Shown here piece by piece: positions 53,201 to 61,011 of a stretch of 64,000 bases of DNA. The translations under genes were made by a program, and so were the position numbers. The stretch is taken from positions 1,302,001 through 1,366,000 of the forward strand of contig JASGLD010000005.1 of the NCBI GenBank assembly GCA_049840395.1. Direction: 5' to 3'. Below the pieces are notes generated by a model, which did not search any database, was not told the DNA's origin, and saw only the letters and a program-made list of their open reading frames with translations. Positions within the stretch are counted from its first letter, which is position 1. Every line of letters begins with the position of its first letter. This DNA is from CAILZL01 sp049840395 (GTDB taxonomy: Bacteria; Pseudomonadota; Gammaproteobacteria; Steroidobacterales; Steroidobacteraceae).

Positions 53201-54265
53201 AGTTTGCGTGATGGTGGTGTTGCCGCCTTTGAAGTAGTTGATGTAGTTGGCCGTGTAGAAGTAGTAGGTCGTGGTTTTCGACCCGCCATTGTTCCAGTAG
53301 GAGTTGGCGCTGGTAGAGGTCCATTGGTTGGCGGAAGTAGGACTGACGCCATTGGGGTAGCCGGTACTGGCTGGCGATGCTCCTGCGGTATTGGGCTCAT
53401 CGGTAAAGCACGCGACGTTGCTCATGGTGTAGCTGGTATTGCTACTGGTAACGTTAGTAGTGGTGGTGGTTACAGTGGTGGTCGTGGTGGTGACTTCCGT
53501 TTTCCAAGTTCTGGACGGACTGCTGGTGCTTACGTTAATGCTACTGGTGGAGCTGGATACCGATGAGGTCGAACCGACACTTGAAGCAGTGGAGCTGGAG
53601 CTGGACGCGCTCTTGCTAAAGGCCGCCTGCCAAGTGTAGGTGGCGGTAGAGGCGGTTGAGCTGGTAGCGCTGCCCGTGCTGGTGCTGCTGCTACTGCTGG
53701 ATGAATAGGTGCTGCTGGCAGAGCTGCCGGCGGTATAACGTTTGACCACCGTACTGACGGCGGTCTTCACCGTGGGCGTGGAGGTTACCGTTGAGGTGGT
53801 CGTGCTGGTCATCCAGCGAGTTGCATAGTCGGAGTAATAGCCCACTGTGCCGAATGCACCGACGCCACTGGCGCTGCTGCTACTGCTACTACTGCTCGCA
53901 GACCACCCGGTGGTTGCGGGGCTGCAATAAAACTGTGTGGCTAGTACGCGATTGGTGGTGCTGCAGGTGGGTACGGTGCTGTTAGTGGCATAGTAAACAT
54001 ACGAGCTGTCGCATGAACCGGCTGACCATGTGTAGGTCGTGCCAGCATCGTAGGCCACAGCGGTGGTTACATTAGTATCCATACTGCCCGAGGTATCCAA
54101 GATCAACATGATGTTGGGGGCGCTGGCGGTAGCTGTGGAGCCGTAGAAAATCTCCGTATCGTCGGCCATAGCCGCCACGCCGCCGAACGTCGTGATCAGT
54201 GTTGCCAATAACAAAATCCAAGCCTTAAGTTGGCGATGTATGGCGGTCAGGTGAAGAAATTTCAT
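50246..54265 (-). CDS. pilY1: Pilus tip adhesin/assembly protein PilY1
   Basis: A 1339-residue secreted tip protein. The signal ends in 'TTFGGVAAMADDTEIFYG'. A vWA-type domain begins near residue 48 with the MIDAS 'LILDTSGSMDT' and resumes with 'INVGLMRYDAKG' and 'VFLTDGEPNADT'. Unusually, a Ser/Thr-rich stretch (about 100-290) lies inside it. The C-terminal PilY1 beta-propeller has Ca-type loops 'DEDADGDTTD' (near 770), 'DVDGDGVVDTADGD' (near 870) and 'DTDGDGYTDR' (near 1020). A Ser/Gly-rich tail ends near 1320 in a short Cys-containing segment. Met at 54265 follows GAGGATT. It is involved in adhesion, surface sensing and pilus retraction control. Confidence 0.93.
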   Translation of the reverse strand: MKFLHLTAIHRQLKAWILLLATLITTFGGVAAMADDTEIFYGSTATASAPNIMLILDTSGSMDTNVTTAVAYDAGTTYTWSAGSCDSSYVYYATNSTVPTCSTTNRVLATQFYCSPATTGWSASSSSSSSSASGVGAFGTVGYYSDYATRWMTSTTTSTVTSTPTVKTAVSTVVKRYTAGSSASSTYSSSSSSSTSTGSATSSTASTATYTWQAAFSKSASSSSSTASSVGSTSSVSSSTSSINVSTSSPSRTWKTEVTTTTTTVTTTTTNVTSSNTSYTMSNVACFTDEPNTAGASPASTGYPNGVSPTSANQWTSTSANSYWNNGGSKTTTYYFYTANYINYFKGGNTTITQTRLKIMQSAISTLLNSSSGINVGLMRYDAKGNGGMVTQAMGPISSVKSAISTEVNSWEAEGNTPLTESLYEAYLYFAGKDVYFGRDSYTFFKSSSSAGCTYSATAGGYYCSKPSVAAARVSSSSSASKYDSPMDYSCQKNYAVFLTDGEPNADTSANTLINSMRTSASSSISSCNTGTSGACLSTLTTYMYGNDLNSSVAETQNVTTYFIGLGSDFTGSSSSATSAFTYLETAGKAGGGTAYSADDLNSLSAVFNKIFNSIKTDASTFTSPSVAVNAFNKTQVLEDLYYSVFQPSANRHWPGNVKKYKFVGGAVVDKNYAPAVDSTAGFFKATSPDFWSSSATQNNLVTVGGAANLIPAPASRTVYTYIGSNPSSSPYVASMQSFNTANSSITSTMLGVSSAMRDTLINWARGVDVQDEDADGDTTDARHAMGDPIHSQPTIVIYGNDSSATTTTAKINDALIYLATNDGYLHAIDVSTGVEKWAFIPQDALGNLINLYDDEAGDTKQYILDGNLRTYKYDVDGDGVVDTADGDRVFLYFSQGRGGSSYYALDITDKNAPKFAWRLGAESLPDIGKSWSTPAVGRVKINDGSTQNNQRLVLIFGGGYDLTEETPTYTAADTSGRALYMVDAVRGTVLWSGGYPGIATSGGTTASQNFAGMDHAIPSDITIVDTDGDGYTDRMYVGDMAGQLWRFDITNGSTASSLVAGGVIASLGSHDETTHILANNRRFYNAPDVALFNPKKGASYYNIAIGSGYRGHPLSTAIADRFYTIRDYNPYTKLTQSIYNTYTKVTDSALTDITSNVYSSTTPTIAAGTPGWKIILNGTGEKMLSSSVTVSGAVLFTSYIPSSSTASCNPAAGKARSYAVNVQTGTNKFSSAYEEYIVSGLPSTTQIINNAALIATSTSSSSASAGSSGSSGSAGSSGSSGSSGSTSSGSPGLGGGGTSSSSSASSGGSCIGPNGKVLLNCPDAPQRSKTFWRENGAN

Positions 54266-54340
54266 GGCCAATCCTCGATATCGATCAAATCGACTGGGTC
54301 TGTCTATGTTGATCAAATGAATGCTTATCTGTACTTGCGA

Positions 54341-54811
54341 TCAGAGTCCGGGGCCCGGGCAATCTGTGCATCCGCCCGGAGTTGAATCCATGATGGGGAA
54401 CATCATTTCCTGTACATGCGTGGCGGTAGTGCCCCGGGTGGAGTTACTTGAGTTAATCGTGAAGTACGAGGCCTTCCAAGTACCGACGCTGTTTTCAGCA
54501 GGCACTTCGTATGGGCCGCCTGGCACTAAGGTCACCGAGTAGTTATAGGTTTCACCCGTAGTGGTGGTGCCGCTGCCGCTATAGACAGCGCCGGAAGTGT
54601 CGTAATTGGTACGATTTTGGTCGGCCTGCTCAATGCCGGCTTCAGAAGCGGCAAAAGCGCGGCTGCGAAATTGTTCGTTGCCGGCCATGATCAAATCCAG
54701 GCTGGCGGTATTCATGCTGGCCAGCGCCAATAAGGTCAGTGCAACCAGCAAAATCAATCCGACCACGAGTGCGGCGCCTGATTGATGGGGGTGTTTGGGT
54801 TTGGTGAGCAT
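54341..54811 (-). CDS. pilX: Type IV pilus minor protein PilX
   Basis: A 156-residue PilX-family protein: a short N-terminus with 'HQSGAALVVGLILLVALTLL' as the membrane helix and 'NTASLDLIMAGNEQFRSRAF', then 'AFAASEAGIEQA', the PilX_N hallmark. The +5 Glu of true prepilins is missing, as usual for PilX. Start ATG 54811 lies just past the end of pilW; the frame's upstream ATG at 54883 would overlap pilW heavily. It precedes pilY1 and works with it at the pilus tip. Confidence 0.88.
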   Translation of the reverse strand: MLTKPKHPHQSGAALVVGLILLVALTLLALASMNTASLDLIMAGNEQFRSRAFAASEAGIEQADQNRTNYDTSGAVYSGSGTTTTGETYNYSVTLVPGGPYEVPAENSVGTWKASYFTINSSNSTRGTTATHVQEMMFPIMDSTPGGCTDCPGPGL

Positions 54812-54815
54812 GGCG

Positions 54816-55805
54816 TCAGGTTGTTCCAGCTGCGTTTCTAATAAAGAAGGTGCGTGATACCAGCAGGCGCTGGAAATTATCATTGGGTGCGTAGGGTCTT
54901 CCAGCCGTCAACGTGCCGGTGGCGGTGCCGGCGCGATCGGCATAGGTATAGGTTTTGGTGTCGGTGTAAGTGAAATCCTGGGTTTCGGCGCGCACCAATA
55001 ACCACAGTCTCACAGCGACCACTTGACCATTGGCCACTGCAGTGCCGGGTTGTAGATATTGCACCGCTGCTGCTGAATTGCTTGCGTCATTACTCCATCC
55101 CAGTTCGATCTGCATATCTTCGATACCTGGAATGATCTCCTGATCCTGAAATGCCGGACCATTGATCAGGCTCTTGCGGCGTAGCGAGGGTAGCGTGGCG
55201 CTCTGAGCCGAGCCTTGAGCGACGTAGTAGATATTGGTCATGAGATCGAACACCTGACTGGCGCAGGTGCCGTTAGAAATAATTGTGCTGCTCTGCCGAG
55301 TGGCGCATACCTGCAGAGTGCCTGCAGTGGCGGTTCCTGTGGTGGAGGCGCGGCGCACCGTGAGGGTGTCAGCCGAAGCTTGTGCGTTATTGACGGCGGC
55401 ACAAGTTGTGTTACTAAAGGGGTAGCTATTGTTGGTTGCGACAATAGGATTAATAGCATCCAACGGATAATTAGCGCCGCAGTTGTCGGCATTGGTGCCG
55501 GTAGTCAATGTGCTGGTGGGGTTAATATTTTGCAACCGATTCGTCACATTGCTGCCGTCCTTGACCAAGCCCCAGAAGTTAGCCATGCGTATGTCGGTTT
55601 CCAGAATACTCAGCGCATAACGAGAGGTTTCCTGCAGGCGGGCAATGGAGTCATCCACATCCGCGGATTTTTTGCTGTTGATGTAGAGGGTTGTTGCGCC
55701 GAGCACCAGGAAGAGACCGATCACCATGGAAACCATGATTTCGATCAGGTTGATACCGCGTTGTAAATGCGCCGATCGTAATTGCATGCGGTGCAACGAG
55801 TTCAT
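54816..55805 (-). CDS. pilW: Type IV pilus minor pilin PilW
   Basis: A 329-residue PilW-type prepilin. The cleavage region 'HLQRGINLIEIMVSMVIGLF' has Gly then Ile at +1 and Glu at +5. 'DDSIARLQETSRYALSILET' and 'DIRMANFWG' follow as in PilW. The C-terminal domain is large and beta-rich. It starts within the stop codon of pilV (ATGA). Confidence 0.92.
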   Translation of the reverse strand: MNSLHRMQLRSAHLQRGINLIEIMVSMVIGLFLVLGATTLYINSKKSADVDDSIARLQETSRYALSILETDIRMANFWGLVKDGSNVTNRLQNINPTSTLTTGTNADNCGANYPLDAINPIVATNNSYPFSNTTCAAVNNAQASADTLTVRRASTTGTATAGTLQVCATRQSSTIISNGTCASQVFDLMTNIYYVAQGSAQSATLPSLRRKSLINGPAFQDQEIIPGIEDMQIELGWSNDASNSAAAVQYLQPGTAVANGQVVAVRLWLLVRAETQDFTYTDTKTYTYADRAGTATGTLTAGRPYAPNDNFQRLLVSRTFFIRNAAGTT

Positions 55806-56293
55806 ATCTGCACCTCCAACGTATAGCTAAGATTGCCGGAGGTGGGTTCGGACCAGCCTAGGGTGATGGTATAGGTGGTTGGATTCACGCCGTTGACGGC
55901 AATGCTGCGTGTCACGGTGCCGGGAAGCGTGGCGGTTACCAATGTGGTCCAATCATTCAGGTCGGCGGCCACCATTTGTTGAGCGGTGCACTGAACAGCC
56001 GTAACTGCGGCGGTTGTCTGAATACAAATCACTGCAGGCGCAGTAGCGGCGGTGCCTTGTGTGATGGCCCAGGCGGTGGTGGCCGGATTGGCGCGAATCC
56101 GTTCTGCCACGTCGGTTGCCAGATTAACGGCCTGCATGCGCGACTGAGAGGTTGTCTTGGCCTGCAGGGTCACCACGTACAGTGAGGCAATGCCAAGCAT
56201 GCCTACGCCAATGACAACCAGGGCAACCAGCACCTCGACCAGACCGGCGCCGGCAGCATGTTTGTGTTTTAAAGATTGAGTTATGCGCAACAT
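55802..56293 (-). CDS. pilV: Type IV pilus minor pilin PilV
   Basis: A 163-residue PilV-type prepilin: 'AAGAGLVEVLVALVVIGVGM' with cleavage after Gly and Glu at +4/+5, then 'LGIASLYVVTLQAKTTSQSR' and 'AVNLATDVAERIRANP', the PilV family stretch. It overlaps pilW by four bases and lies 16 bases after fimT. Confidence 0.92.
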   Translation of the reverse strand: MLRITQSLKHKHAAGAGLVEVLVALVVIGVGMLGIASLYVVTLQAKTTSQSRMQAVNLATDVAERIRANPATTAWAITQGTAATAPAVICIQTTAAVTAVQCTAQQMVAADLNDWTTLVTATLPGTVTRSIAVNGVNPTTYTITLGWSEPTSGNLSYTLEVQI

Positions 56294-56309
56294 AGTCTGT
56301 TGAACTGAT

Positions 56310-56975
56310 TTAGGTGGGGCAGCTCGCGCCGATTACATTGAGTAGATCGGCAATATCAGAAGTATCCGCGGTGGTGTCGCGAACCTTGGTGATGCGAGTT
56401 CGACCGGTATTGCCAATTACAATGCCGCGGGCAGCCGAGTTCATTTCGGCACTGCCGCCGCTGGTATCCGTATTGCCGCGGCTATCGCAGATCACGACGG
56501 CCGTACTACGGGCTTGCGAGGCGGTGGATCCATCTACGGCAAAGAAACCGGTGGCCAAGTATTTAAAACGTCTGCCGTTGTTGATTAGCAATGCAATTTT
56601 GCTGCTATCGAAAGAACGAACTTCAATGAGTGCTTCAGTGGCTGCGTGCTGCCAATCGCTATTGGTGTCAGCAAATACGATCCAGCCTTGAGGCGTGCCA
56701 AATCGATTGCAAACCGGGCTTGCCGCAGTAGGGTCGTTGGTGGCGCATATCACAACGTCACTTTGACGCTTGATTGCTTCGGAACGCGCAGTTTGGAGAC
56801 TTCTATACAAATCCTGAGTGGTGCTATTGATCCGGCTGTTCAGCACGTAGGTGCGCACGCTGGGTAGGGCAATACTCGCCAATACCGATACCAGCGCCAG
56901 CGTGATCATCAGCTCGATGATCGTGAATCCTCTCTGTCGTAGAGGATTGGAAAAAAGAGGGTGGGCCTTTTTCAT
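56310..56975 (-). CDS. fimT: FimT/FimU (GspH-like) minor pilin
   Basis: A 221-residue pseudopilin. 'RQRGFTIIELMITLALVSVL' is a textbook prepilin signal with cleavage before Phe. 'NSTTQDLYRSLQTARSEAIK' and 'RQSDVVICATND' are the GspH/FimT hallmarks, ending with 'NGRRFKYLATGFF' and a Cys-containing C-terminus. It is the first gene of the minor pilin operon and is divergent from lexA across 230 bases. Confidence 0.92.
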   Translation of the reverse strand: MKKAHPLFSNPLRQRGFTIIELMITLALVSVLASIALPSVRTYVLNSRINSTTQDLYRSLQTARSEAIKRQSDVVICATNDPTAASPVCNRFGTPQGWIVFADTNSDWQHAATEALIEVRSFDSSKIALLINNGRRFKYLATGFFAVDGSTASQARSTAVVICDSRGNTDTSGGSAEMNSAARGIVIGNTGRTRITKVRDTTADTSDIADLLNVIGASCPT

Positions 56976-57133
56976 GGGGGAGGACTTTAGGCAACTCGGC
57001 CGGTCGAGGGGCGGAGAACCGACCGGCGGCTTTTGATCACGGACGAGTGGTGTCTGGGGAATGTTCTGTCAAGTTATGTCGGCGGCGGCGCGCAGTGCTG
57101 ACTCACAAGAAGATTGCCAAGCCATGCCAAAGA

Positions 57134-57149
57134 CTGTATATAAAGCCAG
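57134..57149. promoter_or_regulatory. LexA (SOS) box upstream of lexA
   Basis: CTGTATATAAAGCCAG: CTG-N10-CAG with an AT-rich centre, as in the E. coli consensus. It lies 57 bases before the lexA start, where LexA would repress its own gene. One half-site is imperfect (CCAG instead of ACAG). Confidence 0.78.
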
Positions 57150-57205
57150 CCTGTGTATTTCGCCAAGAAGCTGGCCAAGTCACCTGATCATCAAAGGTTA
57201 ATGCC

Positions 57206-57835
57206 ATGTCCGAAGACCTGACTCCCCGCCAAGCGCAGATCCTCCGCTTCATCCAGGATTCCCTAGGTGAATCTGGCATGCCGCCCACTCGCGCCGAAAT
57301 CGCACAGGCCTTCAAGTTCAAATCGGCCAATGCGGCGGAGGAGCACTTGCGGGCCATGGCGCGCAAGGGGGTGCTGGAACTGCTGCCGGGCGCTTCGCGC
57401 GGCATTCAGCTTAAAGATGAGCTACGTGAAGAGACCGGGCTGCCCTTGATCGGTCGAGTGGCTGCGGGTAAGCCCATCCTGGCTGAAGAAAACATCGAGG
57501 CGCATTACCAGATCGATCGCAAGCTGTTCCGGCCACGGCCGCACTACCTGCTCAAGGTGCACGGCATGAGCATGAAGAACATCGGCATCATGGACGGCGA
57601 TCTGGTGGCCGTGCATCGCACGCCCGAAGTGCGTAATCGCCAAGTGGTGGTGGCGCGGCTGGAGGAAGATGTAACCGTCAAGCGTTACAAGCAAGTGGGG
57701 TCGACGGTATGGCTCATGCCGGAGAATGAGGACTTCGAGCCCATTAAAGTAGACATGCGCGAGCAATCGCTGGTGATAGAAGGCGTAGTGGTCGGCGTAC
57801 TGCGTGGTGGTGGTTCGCGTAGCTTGTTGCAGTAA
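57206..57835 (+). CDS. lexA: SOS repressor LexA
   Basis: A 209-residue LexA. The winged-helix DNA-binding domain (1-70) has 'LTPRQAQILRFIQDSLGESG' and 'PPTRAEIAQAFKFKSANAAE'. The self-cleavage bond is Ala87-Gly88 in 'GRVAAGKPIL'. The catalytic dyad is Ser122 (HGMSMKNIG) and Lys159 (TVKRYK). All are intact, so it should respond to RecA. An SOS box sits in its promoter. The expected sulA or recA neighbours are absent; a cyclase gene follows. Confidence 0.97.
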   Translation: MSEDLTPRQAQILRFIQDSLGESGMPPTRAEIAQAFKFKSANAAEEHLRAMARKGVLELLPGASRGIQLKDELREETGLPLIGRVAAGKPILAEENIEAHYQIDRKLFRPRPHYLLKVHGMSMKNIGIMDGDLVAVHRTPEVRNRQVVVARLEEDVTVKRYKQVGSTVWLMPENEDFEPIKVDMREQSLVIEGVVVGVLRGGGSRSLLQ

Positions 57836-57909
57836 GTAGGTATCCATAAGGGTAAGGACTTATGTCTTAAAGCCCTCAGAAACGGCGTAAAACCGCTCTC
57901 ATTGCGGGG

Positions 57910-59091
57910 ATGTCTGCTTGCGGATACAGCGGCATGACGCCAAACTCTCGCGCCAATGAAGAACTAAAGGGCGCAGGGCTGTTGACCATGGCGAATAACC
58001 ATTGCGTGGCGTTGGCGACGAGTAAGCCGACCCGCGACCTGATCCTTGGCTGGCTGGGGCAGCTGGGTCAGGAAGTTACTTTTGTAAGTAGTGATGCCGA
58101 ACTGCTCGCGCACACGCAGTTGGCCGCTTGCCCCTTGGTGGTGGTGCATGTGGAGCAGCGCCATACCTTGGAGACCTGCCAAGCCCTGCGTTCGCGGCCA
58201 GACACCGCGTTGCTGCCTCAGGTGGTATTGGCGGACAGCGAGGCTGGGCGTCAATCGGCTTATGAGGCAGGGGTGGAAGCCGTGTTCATGCGCACCACCT
58301 TGTACACAGAAATTCTCGCGCGCTTACAAGCTTTGTTGAAGCAACACCAGTTCCTCAAGCAATGGGCGGCTCAGCAAGTACAGGCAGCCGAACGCGGTCG
58401 CGAACAATTGCGTCTGGCATTTCGCCGTTATGTATCCGCGCAGCTGGCGGATCAAATCATGAACCGTCTGGATCCAGAGATGGCGGGACTGACAGCGGGG
58501 TCGCGAGTGCAGGCCGCAGTGATGTTCGCTGACATGCGCGGCTTTACCGGCGTGGCCGAAAAGTTGGCGCCGGCGCAGGTGGTGGAGTTGTTGAATGAGT
58601 TTTTCTCAACGCTTACTGCAGCGGCTTTTCGACACGATGGCACGGTATTCAATATGGCGGGCGATTCGCTGATGGTGGGTTTCGGCGTACCTATTGCGCA
58701 GACCGACGGCGGTATTCGTGCGCTGCGTGCGGCTCGTGAAATGTTGGCGGGGTTTAATGAACTCGCTCAGCGTTGGCAGCAACGTTATGGCATTGATACG
58801 GGCTTGGGCATCGGCATCAATGAAGGTGAAGTAATTGCCGGCAACATCGGGTCCGAGCAATACATGAACTACACCTTGATCGGTGACACGGTCAACGTGG
58901 CGGCGCGTTTGAGTCAACGCGCCCGCGCCGGCGAAGTACTGTTTTCCAATGCGCTCAAGCTGTCGCTGCAGGAGGCGCAGGCCTTGTCGGTGCCGATGCT
59001 GGCGTTACCACCCTTGATTCTGCGCGGGCGTTCCAGTCCGATCAATATTTACTGCGTGCCCATCGATCAGCGTGTCGATCTGCGTCATTGA
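57910..59091 (+). CDS. Class III adenylate/guanylate cyclase with degenerate receiver domain
   Basis: Up to 393 residues. The N-terminal part (about 30-150) has the length and pattern of a response-regulator receiver, but the phospho-acceptor strand reads 'PLVVVHVEQRHT', with no Asp. A short helical linker follows, then a class III cyclase domain. The metal Asp residues are Asp208 (MFADMRGFTG) and Asp252 (MAGDSLMVGFG). The transition-state region is 'YTLIGDTVNVAARL'. The usual purine-selecting Lys before the second Asp appears as Asn248 (TVFNMAGD), so the substrate is unclear. The start may be as late as ATG 57988. It overlaps the end of the convergent PMT gene by seven bases. Confidence 0.85.
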   Translation: MSACGYSGMTPNSRANEELKGAGLLTMANNHCVALATSKPTRDLILGWLGQLGQEVTFVSSDAELLAHTQLAACPLVVVHVEQRHTLETCQALRSRPDTALLPQVVLADSEAGRQSAYEAGVEAVFMRTTLYTEILARLQALLKQHQFLKQWAAQQVQAAERGREQLRLAFRRYVSAQLADQIMNRLDPEMAGLTAGSRVQAAVMFADMRGFTGVAEKLAPAQVVELLNEFFSTLTAAAFRHDGTVFNMAGDSLMVGFGVPIAQTDGGIRALRAAREMLAGFNELAQRWQQRYGIDTGLGIGINEGEVIAGNIGSEQYMNYTLIGDTVNVAARLSQRARAGEVLFSNALKLSLQEAQALSVPMLALPPLILRGRSSPINIYCVPIDQRVDLRH

Positions 59092-60668
59092 TTGCACTCG
59101 ACGATACGCTCGAACACATTGCGGCGTTCGCATTGATCATGGGTCAAGGGCCAGTGATTGGTCAGCGGCAGGAAGAACCAGAACGATAGAAAGATCGCTG
59201 CCGCCGCAGTGCCCAGTATCCGGCCGCGATTACGCGCCAATACGGGACGGATCTCGCACAGGTACTGCCACATCAACGCCACCAGCACGTAGCTGATCAC
59301 TAGCCCAAGGAAGTAGTGATACAGATACATCACGCGCTGGGTGATGATCCACAGATGTAGCAGCATGAACACCACATACAGGCCGGTGAACACTTCGATC
59401 AGGTGGTAGGTTCGCGGACTGCCTTGAATGGGTTGGCCGAAAATGCGATGACTGCTGATCAATTGGAATGACAGCAGCACCGCCAGCAGGCCTAAACACC
59501 AAGACACTTGATTACCGGTCAACTGCACGTAGCTGGTCTTGCCGTCGGCCGAGTCCCATCAATAGTTGATGGTCTTGTCATGCACCGGCCAATGCAATGG
59601 GTGTGATCCATTCTCGCCCGGCTTGGTGCTATCCAGCTTGGGTACGCCCTTGTGATCCTTATCCATGAATTTGAAATAGTCGCTGACAATGGTCACGACC
59701 ATGCCTGGCGTCAGGCTGCCATGTTGCTCAAGGAAGGTGCGGTACTCGGGCGACATGTTTTCCATGTCCTGACGACCTGAGGCGGTGTCCGGCGAAGGCG
59801 CAGTACGGGCGATGGCCGCGTGTACATAAAAGGTAACAAAGATGACCATCAACATTGCACCCATGGCGGCGCCGCTCTTGCTGGCGAAGTCCGCCAGCAG
59901 ATTCGTGGGTTTGTTGTGTGCGGCGTCCTTGAAATAAAGAATAGGAAACAATACCAACAACAGTACCGCGTTGATCTTGGCCATCATCGCCAGTCCACAC
60001 CAAACGGCCAGTAGGGCGTACTGCCACCATTTTGGCGATGCCGATTGACGCCACAGCCGCACGAAGTGCCAGAAAGTAGCCAGACTGAAAAACATCTGGA
60101 AGCTATCCAGATGCACGGCGCGGAAGTGCACCACGAAAGCGTTTTCGAATACGTACAGTGAGGTGAACAGCAGCGCGTACAGTCGATTTTCCAGCAGCTC
60201 GTACATCAGGCCGAAAAACAGCAGCGCCCCCAGAGCGGCAAACAAGCTGGGCACCAGGCGCATACCGGCAAAGGAAAAACCCTTGGGTAGATCGTCGCCG
60301 CCAATCTGCTTGACGGTGGTCATGACATGTTTGTCGATGCCCTCATTGGGGTTGACCAAGGCTTCGCCGGCGGCGATCAGCATCAGCCCCAACGGTGGAT
60401 GCGGTTCAAACTGGGCAATGCCTTCGATATAGCGCTCCGCCGAAGTGACGTGATAGTTCTCGTCCCAGAACAGGTAGGGCGGTTGTGCCAGATTGGCGAC
60501 GTAGCAGAACAGGGCGACGATCAGCACGCCCAGATGACACAGCGCGGTGCGTCGCCAGGCGCGCGGTTCAGCCGTTGTAGTGGTCTGATTGAGTTCGGTG
60601 GCAATAGCCGGTGTGGCCGACGCGATGGATTGCGGTTGATTGGCGTTCTTCGACTTGCGTGTGCTCAT
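59085..60668 (-). pseudogene. PMT-family (dolichyl/phospholipid-P-mannose-type) glycosyltransferase, interrupted by TGA
   Basis: A polytopic GT39/PMT-like membrane protein. The first luminal motif 'LFWDENYHVTSAERYIEG' (acidic DEnYH) lies near residue 65. The frame stops at TGA 59561-59559 (codon 370). The same frame continues at once as 'WDSADGKTSYVQLTGNQVSW' and four more membrane helices to a natural stop at 59085, giving 527 codons in all. So one gene appears split by a nonsense codon. A CGA-to-TGA change would explain it. The 369-residue product lacks the C-terminal helices and is likely inactive. The start chosen is ATG 60668, ahead of a Lys/Gln/Thr-rich N-terminus. Sequencing error is possible. 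Confidence 0.78.
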
Positions 60669-60835
60669 GATTGACTTGCGATCGTTGCAGCCTTGGGCAG
60701 TGTGAGTGGCGCTCGCAGGGGTGTCAATTGTTGCCCGCAAGCGGCTTGCAAGACTGAATGCACTGAACCAGACCATCTCAATTTTCAAGTCTTGTTGGTG
60801 CCGATAGCTTTATGCATAGTGCGCGTCCCTCGCCC

Positions 60836-60979
60836 AGAGTCTGTTCACGATCTCGCTGAAGGGCGCATTGCGGCGTCAAAATGCCGTAAAAAATACTCAC
60901 GTACTGAAGTGTACGCTGCGTTTTTTTACGGCATTTTTCCTTGCACTGCATCCCTTGATCGAGGTCGTGAGCAGACTCT
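60836..60979. repeat. MITE-like 144-base imperfect hairpin element
   Basis: The two halves are inverted copies. Ends AGAGTCTGTTCACGATCTCG (60836-60855) and CGAGGTCGTGAGCAGACTCT (60960-60979) match at 18 of 20. Inner arms AATGCCGTAAAAAA and TTTTTTACGGCATT match perfectly, with partial pairing between. No ORF is present. The structure fits a non-autonomous mobile element or a long RNA hairpin. No second copy was found in this window, and flanking target duplications are not obvious. Confidence 0.65.
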
Positions 60980-61011
60980 AAACCCCCGAAAGATTAACCA
61001 GCAGGTTGATG

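Noticed and set aside
59559..59561. Selenocysteine codon in the PMT gene
   Set aside because: The TGA sits where no Cys/Sec is expected in a membrane transferase, and no SECIS-like hairpin is apparent just downstream.
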